Assembly (NCBI GenBank): GCA_965531145.1
Contig: CBESOE010000001.1
Location: forward strand, 55,572-119,571
Source: JAQAZP01 sp965531145
Lineage (GTDB): Bacteria > Acidobacteriota > JAQAZP01
Direction: 5' to 3'
Length of the DNA: 64,000 nucleotides
The notes under the pieces were generated by a model. The model was given only the letters and a program-made list of their open reading frames with translations. It searched no databases and was not told where the DNA came from. Position 1 is the first letter of the stretch; each line of letters opens with the position of its first letter. The position numbers were made by a program, and so were the translations under genes. Positions 1 through 7,456 of this stretch are shown piece after piece.

Positions 1-1
1 C

Positions 2-169
2 GGGTCAATTCGATCCTACCGCTTTACCGGCCGGGGATGGGGGCACGGGGTCGGGATGTGCCAGGTGGGTGCGGCCGGTCTGGCCGACGCCGGGGCGAGT
101 TTCATCGACATCCTTCAGCACTACTATCCAGGAATCAGCGTGGCACACGCCGGCGGCGCCAGGCCGTGA
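2..169 (+). CDS. SpoIID/LytB-domain protein, C-terminal fragment
   Basis: The window opens inside this gene. The frame beginning at base 2 is open to a TGA at 167-169 and encodes 55 residues. It contains GRGWGHGVGMCQVGA followed by ILQHYYPG, the hallmark end of the SpoIID/LytB domain, in which Gly-His and an HYYPG end are conserved. SpoIID is a lytic transglycosylase acting on denuded glycan strands; homologues in non-sporulating bacteria are envelope or amidase-enhancer-like proteins. The 5' part lies outside the window, so signal peptide and length cannot be judged. It ends 16 bases before miaA and is probably co-transcribed with it. The family call is firm and the role is inferred. Confidence 0.85.
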   Translation, partial: GSIRSYRFTGRGWGHGVGMCQVGAAGLADAGASFIDILQHYYPGISVAHAGGARP

Positions 170-185
170 CCCCGGGGAGAGAGCC

Positions 186-1127
186 ATGTCAGGGGTGAAC
201 CGCACTCCGGTCGTCGCCATTCTCGGACCCACGGCAGTGGGAAAGAGCCGTGTGGGCATCGGGCTGGCCCGACTGCTGGGTGGTGAGATCATCTGTGCCG
301 ATTCACGCCAGCTCTACCGCCGGCTCGATCTGGGTACCGACAAGGTACCGCTGAGCGAGCAGGGAGGTATCCCGCACCACCTTCAGGATTCGGTGGATCC
401 TGAACAACCGGTCTCGGCCGGGGTCTTCACCAGGATGGCCGACGAGGTGCTGGCCCAGATCAGGGGCCGGGGCGCTCTGCCTCTGCTGGTGGGGGGCAGC
501 GGACTGTATGTTGAAGCGTTTCTCACCGGGCTCTTTGACGGGCCCGAGCGGGATGAAGATCTGCGTCAGCGGTTCAATCGCTCTCGTCGGCAAAAGGGGG
601 ACCCCTGGCTGCACCGTATGCTTTGCCGGGTTGACCCCCGGTCAGCCGACCGGTTGGCCGTTCGCGATCATCAGCGGATCGTCCGGGCGCTGGAGGTCTT
701 CTTTCTCACCGGCCGTCCGCTTTCCAGTCACCTGGAGCAGGAGCAGCGGCAGGAGCGGATTGCGCACATCCGTCTGGGGCTGGAGCTCGACCGCGGTCAA
801 CTGAACCGGCGGATCGAAAAGCGGGTGGACCAGATGTTCGAAGCCGGCCTGGTGGACGAAGTTCGGAGGCTGCTCGATGATGGCCTGGATCCGCACGCAC
901 CGGCACTGAGCGCCATCGGCTACAGCGAGGTGGTGCGTGCGCTGGAAGGCTCCATCGCCGGTGGAATGGATGAGGCACGTGAACTGATCAAGCGCAATAC
1001 CCGCCGGCTGGCCAAGCGCCAGCTCACCTGGCTTCGCCACCACGGCGACATCACCTGGTTTGTGCGCGAATCCGATCAGCAAACGGTGAAAAAGATTGAA
1101 CAGCACCTCGCCGGACTGCTACAATAG
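186..1127 (+). CDS. miaA: tRNA dimethylallyltransferase MiaA
   Basis: MiaA transfers a dimethylallyl group to N6 of A37 in tRNAs reading UNN codons. The 313-residue product is of usual family length. The P-loop GPTAVGKS is at residues 14-21, followed by the ADSRQLYR segment that contains the catalytic Asp, and LVGGSGLY. The C-terminal TRRLAKRQLTW helix is typical of the family. The ATG at 186 is chosen because GGGGAGAG lies just upstream and the P-loop then sits near residue 14; an in-frame upstream ATG would overlap the SpoIID-like gene. It precedes hfq, a very common bacterial pairing. Confidence 0.97.
   Translation: MSGVNRTPVVAILGPTAVGKSRVGIGLARLLGGEIICADSRQLYRRLDLGTDKVPLSEQGGIPHHLQDSVDPEQPVSAGVFTRMADEVLAQIRGRGALPLLVGGSGLYVEAFLTGLFDGPERDEDLRQRFNRSRRQKGDPWLHRMLCRVDPRSADRLAVRDHQRIVRALEVFFLTGRPLSSHLEQEQRQERIAHIRLGLELDRGQLNRRIEKRVDQMFEAGLVDEVRRLLDDGLDPHAPALSAIGYSEVVRALEGSIAGGMDEARELIKRNTRRLAKRQLTWLRHHGDITWFVRESDQQTVKKIEQHLAGLLQ
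1096..1125 (+). promoter_or_regulatory. Predicted sigma-70 promoter for hfq
   Basis: TTGAAC (1096-1101) and TACAAT (1120-1125) are separated by 18 bp within the last codons of miaA. Transcription would start near 1132, leaving a leader of about 70 nt before hfq. This would give hfq its own promoter in addition to read-through from miaA. Confidence 0.5.
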
Positions 1128-1201
1128 CGGCGGTTTGTGCACCACTTATAAAGTAGCCGGTATCGTCGGCGACAACAACGAAAACAGGATTGGTGATACT
1201 G

Positions 1202-1459
1202 ATGCAAAAAGAATCATTCAATATTCAGGACGCTTTTTTTAACAATGCCCGCAAGGAAAAGACTCAGATCACCATCTACCTGATCAACGGGATCAAGCTT
1301 CTGGGACGGATAAAGAGCTTTGACAAATTCACCGTCATTCTCGGCAACGGCCACCAGGAGCAGATGATTTTCAAGCACGCCATCTCGACCATTTCCACAC
1401 CGAGGACAATGGGGCATCACTCCGACCCCGGCGGAGGGGACCGCCCTCCGAGAACCTGA
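1202..1459 (+). CDS. hfq: RNA chaperone Hfq
   Basis: Hfq is a hexameric Sm-fold protein that helps small RNAs pair with mRNAs. The 85-residue product carries the proximal-face NIQDAFFN segment near residue 7, the Sm1 region IYLINGIKLLGRI, and an Sm2 motif FKHAIST at residues 57-63, where enterobacteria have YKHAIST. The ATG at 1202 is preferred over upstream TTG and GTG codons because GGTGA lies five bases upstream and the product then starts at the canonical N-terminus. The C-terminal tail is short and Gly/Pro-rich. It directly follows miaA, as in many bacteria. Confidence 0.96.
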   Translation: MQKESFNIQDAFFNNARKEKTQITIYLINGIKLLGRIKSFDKFTVILGNGHQEQMIFKHAISTISTPRTMGHHSDPGGGDRPPRT

Positions 1460-1535
1460 GCCCCATACCGATACCGGCCTGGCCGGACCGCGCCATGAAC
1501 AGCCGACCAGCTTGCAGCCAGAAGGGGGAACGGGT

Positions 1536-2930
1536 ATGTCTTCACATTCATCAACGGTGATCTGCCTGCTGGCCGCCCTGCTGTGCGTCTCCACGGCCTG
1601 TGCCGTGAAACAGGGCGCGGGCAGCCCTGCGGCTTCGGCTGAGAATCGGTTGGTCCTCGATGCGCTCCCTACCGACAGCGAAGGCCTGGTCTCATCGGAT
1701 CTCACACCGGAACTGCTTCGAGGGTGGGACGCGCTGCGTGCCGGTGGATTTACCCGTGCCGCCGAGATTTTTGACAAATTGCTGGACGGAACACCGACGC
1801 TCTCCGCAACCGAGAGTGCCGCCGCTTTCAGTGGCCAGGGTTTCGCCCGCCTGGGACTGGGTCTCTACCCGGAGGCCGATCGATCCTTTGCCGGCGCACT
1901 GGCGGCAGAACCGCAATACGGCCCCGCACTCCTGGGTGAAGCGCTGAGACAGCGTCTTCTGGGACAGGCGGACAAGAGCATCGCTCTCTATGAGACGCTG
2001 TCCAGGAGATATCCACAAAGCGTCCCGATTTCACTGGAAGCTGAGACGGCCCGGCTGGAAGCGGTACAGCAGGCGGTGCGGAGGGCGGGCGCACTGCTTG
2101 ACAGCGACCCCGAGGCTGCCGCCGTCTACTACCGGCAGGCCATCGGCTGGAATCCGGATCTCCCGCAGCTTCACGGACTGCTGGCCGGCGCCTTGCAAGC
2201 GAGCGGCCGGTTTGATGAAGCTCTTGAATCCCTGGAACGAGCACTGTCGCTGTCAACAGGTGAGGAAGCGCTGGCCTATCGGCAACAACTGGCCTGGCTC
2301 GAACTGGAACACGGAAGGCCGGAGCATGCCGTCAGCCTGTTCCAGTCCCTGCTTGCGGCGGATACGGGCAAGACCGCTGAATTCCAGGAGGGCCTGATAC
2401 GGGCCGAGGAAAAACTGCGCGATGCGTCCATCCCCGGGGAATACCGCCAGTTGCTGGCCGGCCGCATCCCTCTGGACCGCGGCGGGTTGGCGGCGATCAT
2501 CGCCATGGAGTATCAGTGGGGTAGTGGGGAGGCTTCAGGGAACGTGGCACGACAAAATGTAATCCGGGATGCCGCGCCCCACTGGTCTCAGGTCTATATC
2601 CGAGCCGTGGTGGATCACGGTGTGATGGATCTTTACCAGAATCACACCTTCCGGCCGGTCGGACCGGTGAGCAGGGGTGATCTGGCCTTTGCCGGCTGCC
2701 GGTTGCTCCAACAGTTCGGTGATGCCGGTGTCCAGGAAACGGAGACCATGGTCTTCCCCGATCTGAGCCGTGACCACCGGCACCACCAGTGCATCAGCCA
2801 ACTGGTGAGCCTCGGCCTGGTGAACAGGTTCCCCGACGACACCATACGTATCAACACACCGGCCACGGCTGCTGACGCACTGGAATTGATTTCGGCTCTG
2901 CACCGCATGTTTCCTGAGCCGGAACAGTGA
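1536..2930 (+). CDS. TPR-repeat lipoprotein with C-terminal SLH-like domains
   Basis: This 464-residue protein begins with a hydrophobic signal ending in VSTAC, a plausible lipobox with lipidated Cys22. The middle (about 50-300) is made of helical TPR-type repeats with G-F/Y-A-L spacing. The last 130 residues resemble two S-layer-homology segments: HWSQVYIRAVVDHGVMD, then FPDLSRDH with ISQLVSLGLVNRFPDDT. SLH domains usually bind cell-wall polymers, and TPRs bind proteins, so an envelope scaffold is likely. The ATG at 1536 has GGGGGA upstream and places the signal peptide at the N-terminus. It lies between hfq and pgsA with no obvious operon logic. The specific function is unknown. Confidence 0.75.
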   Translation: MSSHSSTVICLLAALLCVSTACAVKQGAGSPAASAENRLVLDALPTDSEGLVSSDLTPELLRGWDALRAGGFTRAAEIFDKLLDGTPTLSATESAAAFSGQGFARLGLGLYPEADRSFAGALAAEPQYGPALLGEALRQRLLGQADKSIALYETLSRRYPQSVPISLEAETARLEAVQQAVRRAGALLDSDPEAAAVYYRQAIGWNPDLPQLHGLLAGALQASGRFDEALESLERALSLSTGEEALAYRQQLAWLELEHGRPEHAVSLFQSLLAADTGKTAEFQEGLIRAEEKLRDASIPGEYRQLLAGRIPLDRGGLAAIIAMEYQWGSGEASGNVARQNVIRDAAPHWSQVYIRAVVDHGVMDLYQNHTFRPVGPVSRGDLAFAGCRLLQQFGDAGVQETETMVFPDLSRDHRHHQCISQLVSLGLVNRFPDDTIRINTPATAADALELISALHRMFPEPEQ

Positions 2931-2958
2931 TGCGGGAGCGGTGGCTCAGCGGGGTTTC

Positions 2959-2988
2959 TTGCTTTTCCCCGCGTCCCTGGAGTATATT
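2959..2988 (+). promoter_or_regulatory. Possible promoter for the pgsA transcript
   Basis: TTGCTT (2959-2964) and TATATT (2983-2988) are 18 bp apart. The -10 is good and the -35 is weak. The -35 lies in the loop of a hairpin, GCGGGG (2949-2954) with CCCCGC (2967-2972). Transcription would give a leader of about 100 nt holding the coupled short ORF described next. Confidence 0.33.
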
Positions 2989-3039
2989 CCCACACGGATC
3001 AAGTTACAAAGTGATAACAGAATCAACCAATTAGGACTC

Positions 3040-3099
3040 ATGACGGCCGAGGGTACGCTCCCGGCCGTTCATCCACTGGTGGCTGCGGCACGCTCCTGA
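3040..3099 (+). CDS. 19-codon upstream ORF overlapping the pgsA start
   Basis: ATG at 3040 is preceded by AGGA and opens 19 codons (MTAEGTLPAVHPLVAAARS) ending in TGA at 3097-3099. The last A is also the first base of the pgsA ATG (TGATG overlap). pgsA has no Shine-Dalgarno of its own, so its translation may depend on termination of this short ORF. A hairpin, ACGGCCG (3043-3049) with CGGCCGT (3062-3068), covers the start of the ORF. No similarity to a known leader peptide is recognised, and it could be a chance ORF. Confidence 0.4.
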   Translation: MTAEGTLPAVHPLVAAARS

Positions 3100-3650
3100 T
3101 GACCTGGACCACTGCCAATCTGCTGACCCTCGCGCGGATCGTACTGATTCCGTTTATCCTCTTCTGGCTCGTCCAGGAGCGCTACACCCTGACCCTGTTT
3201 CTCTTCCTGGTCATGGCTCTGACCGACATTCTGGACGGCTATATCGCCCGGCGCTGGCAGCAGAGGACCGTGCTCGGTTCCTACCTCGATCCCATCGCGG
3301 ACAAACTGCTCCTGGTGTCGGTTTTTATCTGCCTGGCCTGTATGGGCCAGATTCCGCTGTGGCTGGTGATCTGGACCGTCCTCCGTGATGTTCTGATCTC
3401 CTTCTCGGCGATCTTTGTCCGTATCGCCGTGGGAGCGGTGAGCTTCCCGCCCACCATCTGGGGCAAGCTGACCACCTTCTTCCAACTGGCGCTGGTGCTG
3501 GCCGTGCTGCTGGTCAATGCCTTCAGCCTGCCGGCGGACTGGCTGGTCAGCGGGCTGGTCTGGCTCACCCTCTTCTTTACCCTGTTTTCCGGTTTCCATT
3601 ACATTTACCACCTCTCCGGCATCGTCTCCCGCACCATTGAAAAGCGCTGA
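3099..3650 (+). CDS. pgsA: CDP-diacylglycerol-glycerol-3-phosphate 3-phosphatidyltransferase
   Basis: PgsA makes phosphatidylglycerol phosphate from CDP-diacylglycerol in the inner membrane. The 183-residue product has the CDP-alcohol phosphatidyltransferase signature D-x2-D-G-x2-A-R-x8-G-x3-D-x3-D, visible as DILDGYIARR and GSYLDPIADK near residues 46-70. It has about five membrane segments. The N-terminus TTANLLTLARI matches the family start, which supports the ATG at 3099 despite the missing ribosome-binding site. The sequence cannot exclude a cardiolipin-synthase-type relative of the same fold, but length and N-terminus favour PgsA. Confidence 0.88.
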   Translation: MTWTTANLLTLARIVLIPFILFWLVQERYTLTLFLFLVMALTDILDGYIARRWQQRTVLGSYLDPIADKLLLVSVFICLACMGQIPLWLVIWTVLRDVLISFSAIFVRIAVGAVSFPPTIWGKLTTFFQLALVLAVLLVNAFSLPADWLVSGLVWLTLFFTLFSGFHYIYHLSGIVSRTIEKR

Positions 3651-3687
3651 ATCGGTGTCCCCACCTGTTGGAGCGGGCGGGTCAATC

Positions 3688-3716
3688 TTGACAGTCCCAG
3701 GTCCCTGTACTACAAT
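3688..3716 (+). promoter_or_regulatory. Strong sigma-70-type promoter upstream of the DUF6677 gene
   Basis: TTGACA (3688-3693), an exact 17 bp spacer, and TACAAT (3711-3716) lie just downstream of pgsA. This is the best consensus promoter in the window. The start would be near 3723, giving a leader of about 23 nt that contains AGAGG before the GTG at 3746. Confidence 0.75.
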
Positions 3717-3745
3717 CCCCCGTCTCCTGGAACGGAACAGAGGCG

Positions 3746-4213
3746 GTGAAACACGTGGCAAAAAAAGCAAAATCGAGGAAGCCGGCCGATCAGCCGGCGG
3801 AACAGGCTCGGCCGTTGAAGCGGCCGGCGCCGGAGATGGTACGCAAGGCGCTCACCGCCTGCTTTCTGGGATGGATAGTCCCCGGGGCCGGTCACTGGTA
3901 TCTGGGAAAGAAGGGGCGCGCCTCGATATTTCTCGGGGTGGTGGTCCTGCTGCTGGTGCTCGGTATCGTGATGGACGGCCAGATCTACCGGGTGAAAAAA
4001 GACCAGCCGCTCACAGTTCTGGCCACCTTCGCCAGCATGGGCAACGGTCCGGTGCACTTCCTTCTTCGCCAGAGTAGGGTTACATCCGGGGGCCTGGGTG
4101 ACAACCGCTCTCCCTTTTTTGAATTCGGCAACACCTTTATCCTGGTGGCCGGCCTGCTGAACATGCTGATCATCCTCGATGCCTATGACGTCGGGGTGGG
4201 CTACAAACCCTGA
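3746..4213 (+). CDS. DUF6677-type small membrane protein
   Basis: The 155-residue product has a basic, Lys/Arg/Pro-rich N-terminus, then FLGWIVPGAGHWYLGKKGRA, a hydrophobic helix, and a C-terminal segment TFILVAGLLNMLIILDAYDV. The glycine-rich VPGxGHxYLG segment and the LDAYDV end match what is known of DUF6677 proteins, found mainly in Acidobacteriota. No biochemical role is established. The start is a GTG at 3746, with AGAGG upstream and the strong promoter at 3688-3716. It heads a run of three membrane-protein genes. Confidence 0.65.
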   Translation: MKHVAKKAKSRKPADQPAEQARPLKRPAPEMVRKALTACFLGWIVPGAGHWYLGKKGRASIFLGVVVLLLVLGIVMDGQIYRVKKDQPLTVLATFASMGNGPVHFLLRQSRVTSGGLGDNRSPFFEFGNTFILVAGLLNMLIILDAYDVGVGYKP

Positions 4214-4227
4214 GGACGGGCCCGCGC

Positions 4228-4401
4228 ATGCTCAATCACATCACCCTGATGATACTGTTCGCCGCCGCCGTGGCCGCTGTTTTTGCCTGTCTGGGAAAGG
4301 ACGGGAAGCGGGAACGCTTCTTCTTCGGCCTGTGGCTCTTCCTGGGCCTGCTGCTTGGCGGTATCGCTCTTAGCTGGCTGATGTTCCCCTTCCCCCGTTG
4401 A
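4228..4401 (+). CDS. 57-residue two-helix membrane protein
   Basis: A short ORF from ATG 4228 to TGA 4399-4401 encodes two hydrophobic segments, LMILFAAAVAAVFACL and FGLWLFLGLLLGGIALSWLM. They are joined by a charged GKDGKRER turn, and the protein ends in FPFPR. It starts 14 bases after the DUF6677 gene and precedes the VanZ gene. Both the composition and the position argue for a real protein. The ribosome-binding site is weak (GAGG about 12 bases upstream). No domain is recognised. Confidence 0.6.
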   Translation: MLNHITLMILFAAAVAAVFACLGKDGKRERFFFGLWLFLGLLLGGIALSWLMFPFPR

Positions 4402-4446
4402 AGCGCCACGGCAGCCGTCTGACGGCACTACGGAACCGGTGATTCC

Positions 4447-4848
4447 ATGCGCCTTCCCGGCTGGTCCTCCACTCTTGGCTACTGGTTGGTTCTGCTGGCC
4501 TACACCATTGTCATCTACTGGTTTTCATCACTGACGTCCGACGAGATTCCCAGCGCCTTTGGTGCTGTCTGGGACAAACTGCTGCACGGAGCGTCATTCG
4601 GCCTGCTCACCTTCCTCTTCCTGCTGGCGGTGAACCGGGGCTTTCGCCACCCGGTGCGGCCGTGGTTGATGGTGGTCGCTGTCCTGTTCGCCCTGTCCTA
4701 CGGTCTGTTCGATGAGTGGCACCAGTCACGGGTGGTTACCCGGGTGGCCTCGGTGTCCGACCTGCTGGCCGATGGCCTTGGCAGTCTTGCCGCCCTGCCG
4801 GTCTACTGCGGGCTGGCCCGATTCATGGGGCGGGATGCGGATTCTTGA
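4447..4848 (+). CDS. VanZ-like membrane protein
   Basis: The 133-residue polytopic protein shows the VanZ-like pattern: a first helix, then DKLLHGASFGLLTF, and YGLFDEWHQS followed by VSDLLADGLG. These conserved D/H and DE.HQ positions define the VanZ family, named after a glycopeptide-resistance protein. Most family members are of unknown function and probably act in the envelope. About four membrane segments are predicted. Its stop overlaps the -35 of the promoter for the following CsgG-like gene. Confidence 0.82.
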   Translation: MRLPGWSSTLGYWLVLLAYTIVIYWFSSLTSDEIPSAFGAVWDKLLHGASFGLLTFLFLLAVNRGFRHPVRPWLMVVAVLFALSYGLFDEWHQSRVVTRVASVSDLLADGLGSLAALPVYCGLARFMGRDADS

Positions 4849-4873
4849 CAACATCCCTCACCTGCGCTACATT
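4845..4873 (+). promoter_or_regulatory. Predicted sigma-70 promoter for the CsgG-like gene
   Basis: TTGACA (4845-4850), a 17 bp spacer and TACATT (4868-4873). The -35 begins within the last two codons of the VanZ gene. The predicted start is near 4880, giving a leader of about 105 nt that ends in a strong GAGGAGAA ribosome-binding site. Confidence 0.65.
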
Positions 4874-4985
4874 TTTTGCCGAAACTTACTATCGTCACGG
4901 TTTGTCGTATCGTTGAAGGGAACCAGTTTTTGACCAGGGGTGCCGGCCTGCGGTCGGCGAATCTGTTCAACAGAGGAGAAGTGAA

Positions 4986-5912
4986 ATGAAGAATCCCACG
5001 ACCTCCACTTTCCTGATTGTCTCGATAGCTCTGGCGCTGATCTTTTCAGCGGCGGCTCCATCGGATGCGTTGGCCGGCAAACCGCGGGTTGCGGTGATCG
5101 ACTTTGACAGTGAGGACCGGAACTTCTGGAGTCACTGGCGGGACCACAAGCATGAGGTGGAGTTCGAGGTCAATGCCCTGTTCATGAACGAGCTGGTGAA
5201 ATCGGGGAAGTTCACCGTTATCGAGCGGCAACGGCTGGATGCCATTCTCCAGGAGCAGGGCCTTTCCCTCTCGGGGCAGGTCAGTGCCAACAGTGCGGTG
5301 AGCGCCGGCCAGTTGCTCGGTGTCGACTACATGCTCACCGGCCGCATCACAAAGTTCGGTGAACGGCAGGTGGGCGGTCAGGCCGGTTGGCGGATAGCCA
5401 TGAGCGCCAAAAAGAAAACGCTGGAGGGCGGCCTGTCGGTACGGCTGATCAACACCACCACCGGGGAGATCGTTTTTGCCGACGAGGCCACCGGTGAAGA
5501 CAGCAATTTCAAATTCACCGTGTTCGGCACCGGCGGGGGAGTGGACTACGACGAAACCGCCGTGGACAAGGTCTTTCGTCCGGCGGTGGAAGAGTTGAGC
5601 CGCAAGCTGATCGACAAGTCTTCCAGCCTCAGCGGCTCGGACGGTTCGCGACCGGCACCACAGGGGAAGATCTCCAAGGTCAGCGGGGGGCTGGTTTACC
5701 TCAACATGGGAGCCACCAAGGGAGTGCAGGTCGGTGATACCTTCACCGTCTTCGCCCTGGGCGAGGAGATCATCGACCCCGACACCGGCGAGTCACTGGG
5801 GTCCGAGGAGACCGAAGTGGGCACGGTGGAAGTGGTGGAGGTCAAGGAGAAGTATTCGAAAGCACAGGTGACCAGCGGTTCGGGGATGACCGCGGGCAGT
5901 GCGGTCCGCTGA
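4986..5912 (+). CDS. CsgG/HfaB-like secreted protein
   Basis: The 308-residue product has a cleavable signal peptide (hydrophobic 8-24, likely cut after ALA at 28-30). The following region, PRVAVIDFDSED, then FMNELVKSGKFTVIERQRLDAILQEQ and AGQLLGVDYMLTGRI, is the CsgG/curli-assembly domain signature. CsgG forms an outer-membrane secretion pore, but this protein has no lipobox Cys, so it is probably a periplasmic relative rather than a true CsgG. The C-terminal third (about 210-308) is a beta-rich segment with KGVQVGDTFTV. The gene is monocistronic by its signals: its own promoter upstream and a hairpin terminator 31 bases after the stop. Confidence 0.75.
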   Translation: MKNPTTSTFLIVSIALALIFSAAAPSDALAGKPRVAVIDFDSEDRNFWSHWRDHKHEVEFEVNALFMNELVKSGKFTVIERQRLDAILQEQGLSLSGQVSANSAVSAGQLLGVDYMLTGRITKFGERQVGGQAGWRIAMSAKKKTLEGGLSVRLINTTTGEIVFADEATGEDSNFKFTVFGTGGGVDYDETAVDKVFRPAVEELSRKLIDKSSSLSGSDGSRPAPQGKISKVSGGLVYLNMGATKGVQVGDTFTVFALGEEIIDPDTGESLGSEETEVGTVEVVEVKEKYSKAQVTSGSGMTAGSAVR

Positions 5913-5943
5913 CCGGGCAGCACCTTGCGGCGAAGAGCGAAGG

Positions 5944-5976
5944 GCAGGGAACCGTTGCGGGCGGTTCCCCTGCTTT
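5944..5976 (+). terminator. Rho-independent terminator of the CsgG-like gene
   Basis: GCAGGGAACCG (5944-5954) pairs with CGGTTCCCCTGC (5962-5973), with one extra C, around a 7-nt loop. TTT and further Ts follow. It lies 31 bases after the stop codon. TACAAT at 5978-5983 just beyond could be a -10 for trpS, but its -35 is poor. Confidence 0.7.
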
Positions 5977-6034
5977 GTACAATCAGCCCTGTTGTGCCGT
6001 CACGGCGGCGCCATTTCATGAAGGGACTGCCCGG

Positions 6035-7015
6035 ATGGCCAGGAAACGCCTTTTCAGCGGCATTCAACCCAGCGGAGAAATCCACATCGGCAACTACCTC
6101 GGGGCGATCCGCAAGTGGGTCGAACTGCTCGACGACTACGACTGTTTTTTCTGTATCGTCGACTACCACGCGTACACCGTTCCCCAGGACCCGGGCACCA
6201 TGCAGCAGCGGATCTTCGATGCGGCGCTGGTGAACATGGCCTGTGGCCTGGAACCGGGGCGCTGTACCTTCTTCGTGCAGTCCGCGGTGCCCGAGCACAC
6301 CGAACTGGCCTGGATCCTCAACACGCTGGCCCCGCTGGGGGTGCTGGAGCGGATGACCCAGTTCAAGGAGAAATCGCGGCGAAACGCGAAGAACGTCAAC
6401 GCCGGACTGTTCACCTATCCCGTGCTGCAGGCGGCTGACATCCTGCTCTACAAGGCGGCGGTGGTTCCGGTTGGGGAGGACCAGTCACAGCACCTGGAAC
6501 TTTCCCGTGATCTGGCCCGCAAGTTCAACCGGATATACGGCGACATGTTCCCCGAGCCGACGACAATTCTTGGCGAGGGCGCCCGCATCATGGGGCTGGA
6601 CGGCAAGGCCAAGATGAGCAAGAGCCTCGACAATTATATCGGGATGATGGATTCTCCCGAGACGGTGAAGAAGAAACTGGGGCCGGCGTTCACCGACCCG
6701 GCGCGAGTCCGTCGCGACGATCCCGGAACCCCGGATATCTGCAACATTTTCACCCTGCACAAGCTCTTCTCTCCGGCGGAGACCGTGGCCACTGTGGACC
6801 GGGAGTGCCGCACGGCTGGCATCGGCTGTTTCGACTGCAAGATGATGCTCCACGAACATATGACGGCGGCCTTGGAGCCGATTCAGGAGCGGGCACGGGA
6901 GCTGCAGGCCGACCCGGGAATAGTACACCGGATGCTGGAGGAGGGAGCGGAGCGTGCCCGGGCCATAGCCGGGGAAACCATGGACGAGGCCCGCCGTAAA
7001 ATGGGCCTCCGCTGA
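6035..7015 (+). CDS. trpS: Tryptophanyl-tRNA synthetase
   Basis: TrpRS charges tRNA-Trp. The 326-residue product is a normal bacterial length. The class I signatures are HIGN at residues 17-20 and KMSKS at 193-197, with the family segments FSGIQPSGEIHIGN and LQAADILLY. The ATG at 6035 has AAGGGA eight bases upstream and begins at the canonical N-terminus; an upstream ATG would add 20 uncharacteristic residues. A Nudix gene follows after 7 bases and is probably co-transcribed. Confidence 0.97.
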   Translation: MARKRLFSGIQPSGEIHIGNYLGAIRKWVELLDDYDCFFCIVDYHAYTVPQDPGTMQQRIFDAALVNMACGLEPGRCTFFVQSAVPEHTELAWILNTLAPLGVLERMTQFKEKSRRNAKNVNAGLFTYPVLQAADILLYKAAVVPVGEDQSQHLELSRDLARKFNRIYGDMFPEPTTILGEGARIMGLDGKAKMSKSLDNYIGMMDSPETVKKKLGPAFTDPARVRRDDPGTPDICNIFTLHKLFSPAETVATVDRECRTAGIGCFDCKMMLHEHMTAALEPIQERARELQADPGIVHRMLEEGAERARAIAGETMDEARRKMGLR

Positions 7016-7022
7016 CAATCCC

Positions 7023-7433
7023 ATGAGCGGTCCATACCGAAATCCAGTGCCCACGGTGGATCTGATCATCCGTGACCGGCAGGACCGGGTGGTGCTGATC
7101 AAACGTCGCAACCCGCCCCCGGGGTGGGCCCTGCCCGGCGGCTTTGTCGACCTGGGGGAAGACCTGGAGTCCGCCGCCGTCCGGGAAGCCCTGGAAGAGA
7201 CCTCGCTCAACGTGGCCCTGGAGCGCCAGTTTCACACCTACTCCAGACCCGACCGGGATCCCCGGGGCCACACCATCACCACCGTTTTTCTCGCCACTGT
7301 CCGCAGCGGTATCCTGCTGGCTGCTGACGACGCCGCCGAAGCCTCATTTTTCAGCCGGGGGGAGATCGATGACACCACCCTGGCCTTTGACCACGCCGAA
7401 ATTCTCAGGGATTACTTCGAGGGCCGCCACTGA
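7023..7433 (+). CDS. Nudix hydrolase (ADP-ribose pyrophosphatase-like)
   Basis: The 136-residue protein has a Nudix box at about residues 41-63: GFVDLGEDLE followed by REALEETSL, matching G-x5-E-x7-REUxEExGU except that Ser replaces the last Gly. The three Glu residues that bind Mg2+ are present. It begins VDLIIRDRQDRVVLIKRRNPP and has WALPGGFV, typical of small Nudix enzymes acting on nucleoside diphosphate derivatives. The substrate cannot be assigned. It lies 7 bases after trpS and converges on the M50 gene 23 bases downstream. Confidence 0.88.
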   Translation: MSGPYRNPVPTVDLIIRDRQDRVVLIKRRNPPPGWALPGGFVDLGEDLESAAVREALEETSLNVALERQFHTYSRPDRDPRGHTITTVFLATVRSGILLAADDAAEASFFSRGEIDDTTLAFDHAEILRDYFEGRH

Positions 7434-7456
7434 TCCGGGCCGTGAACAGTGCCGGG

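Noticed and set aside
2949..2972. Hairpin with GCGGGG/CCCCGC after the TPR/SLH gene as terminator
   Set aside because: No T-run follows it; its T-rich stretch is in the loop, and it overlaps a possible promoter.
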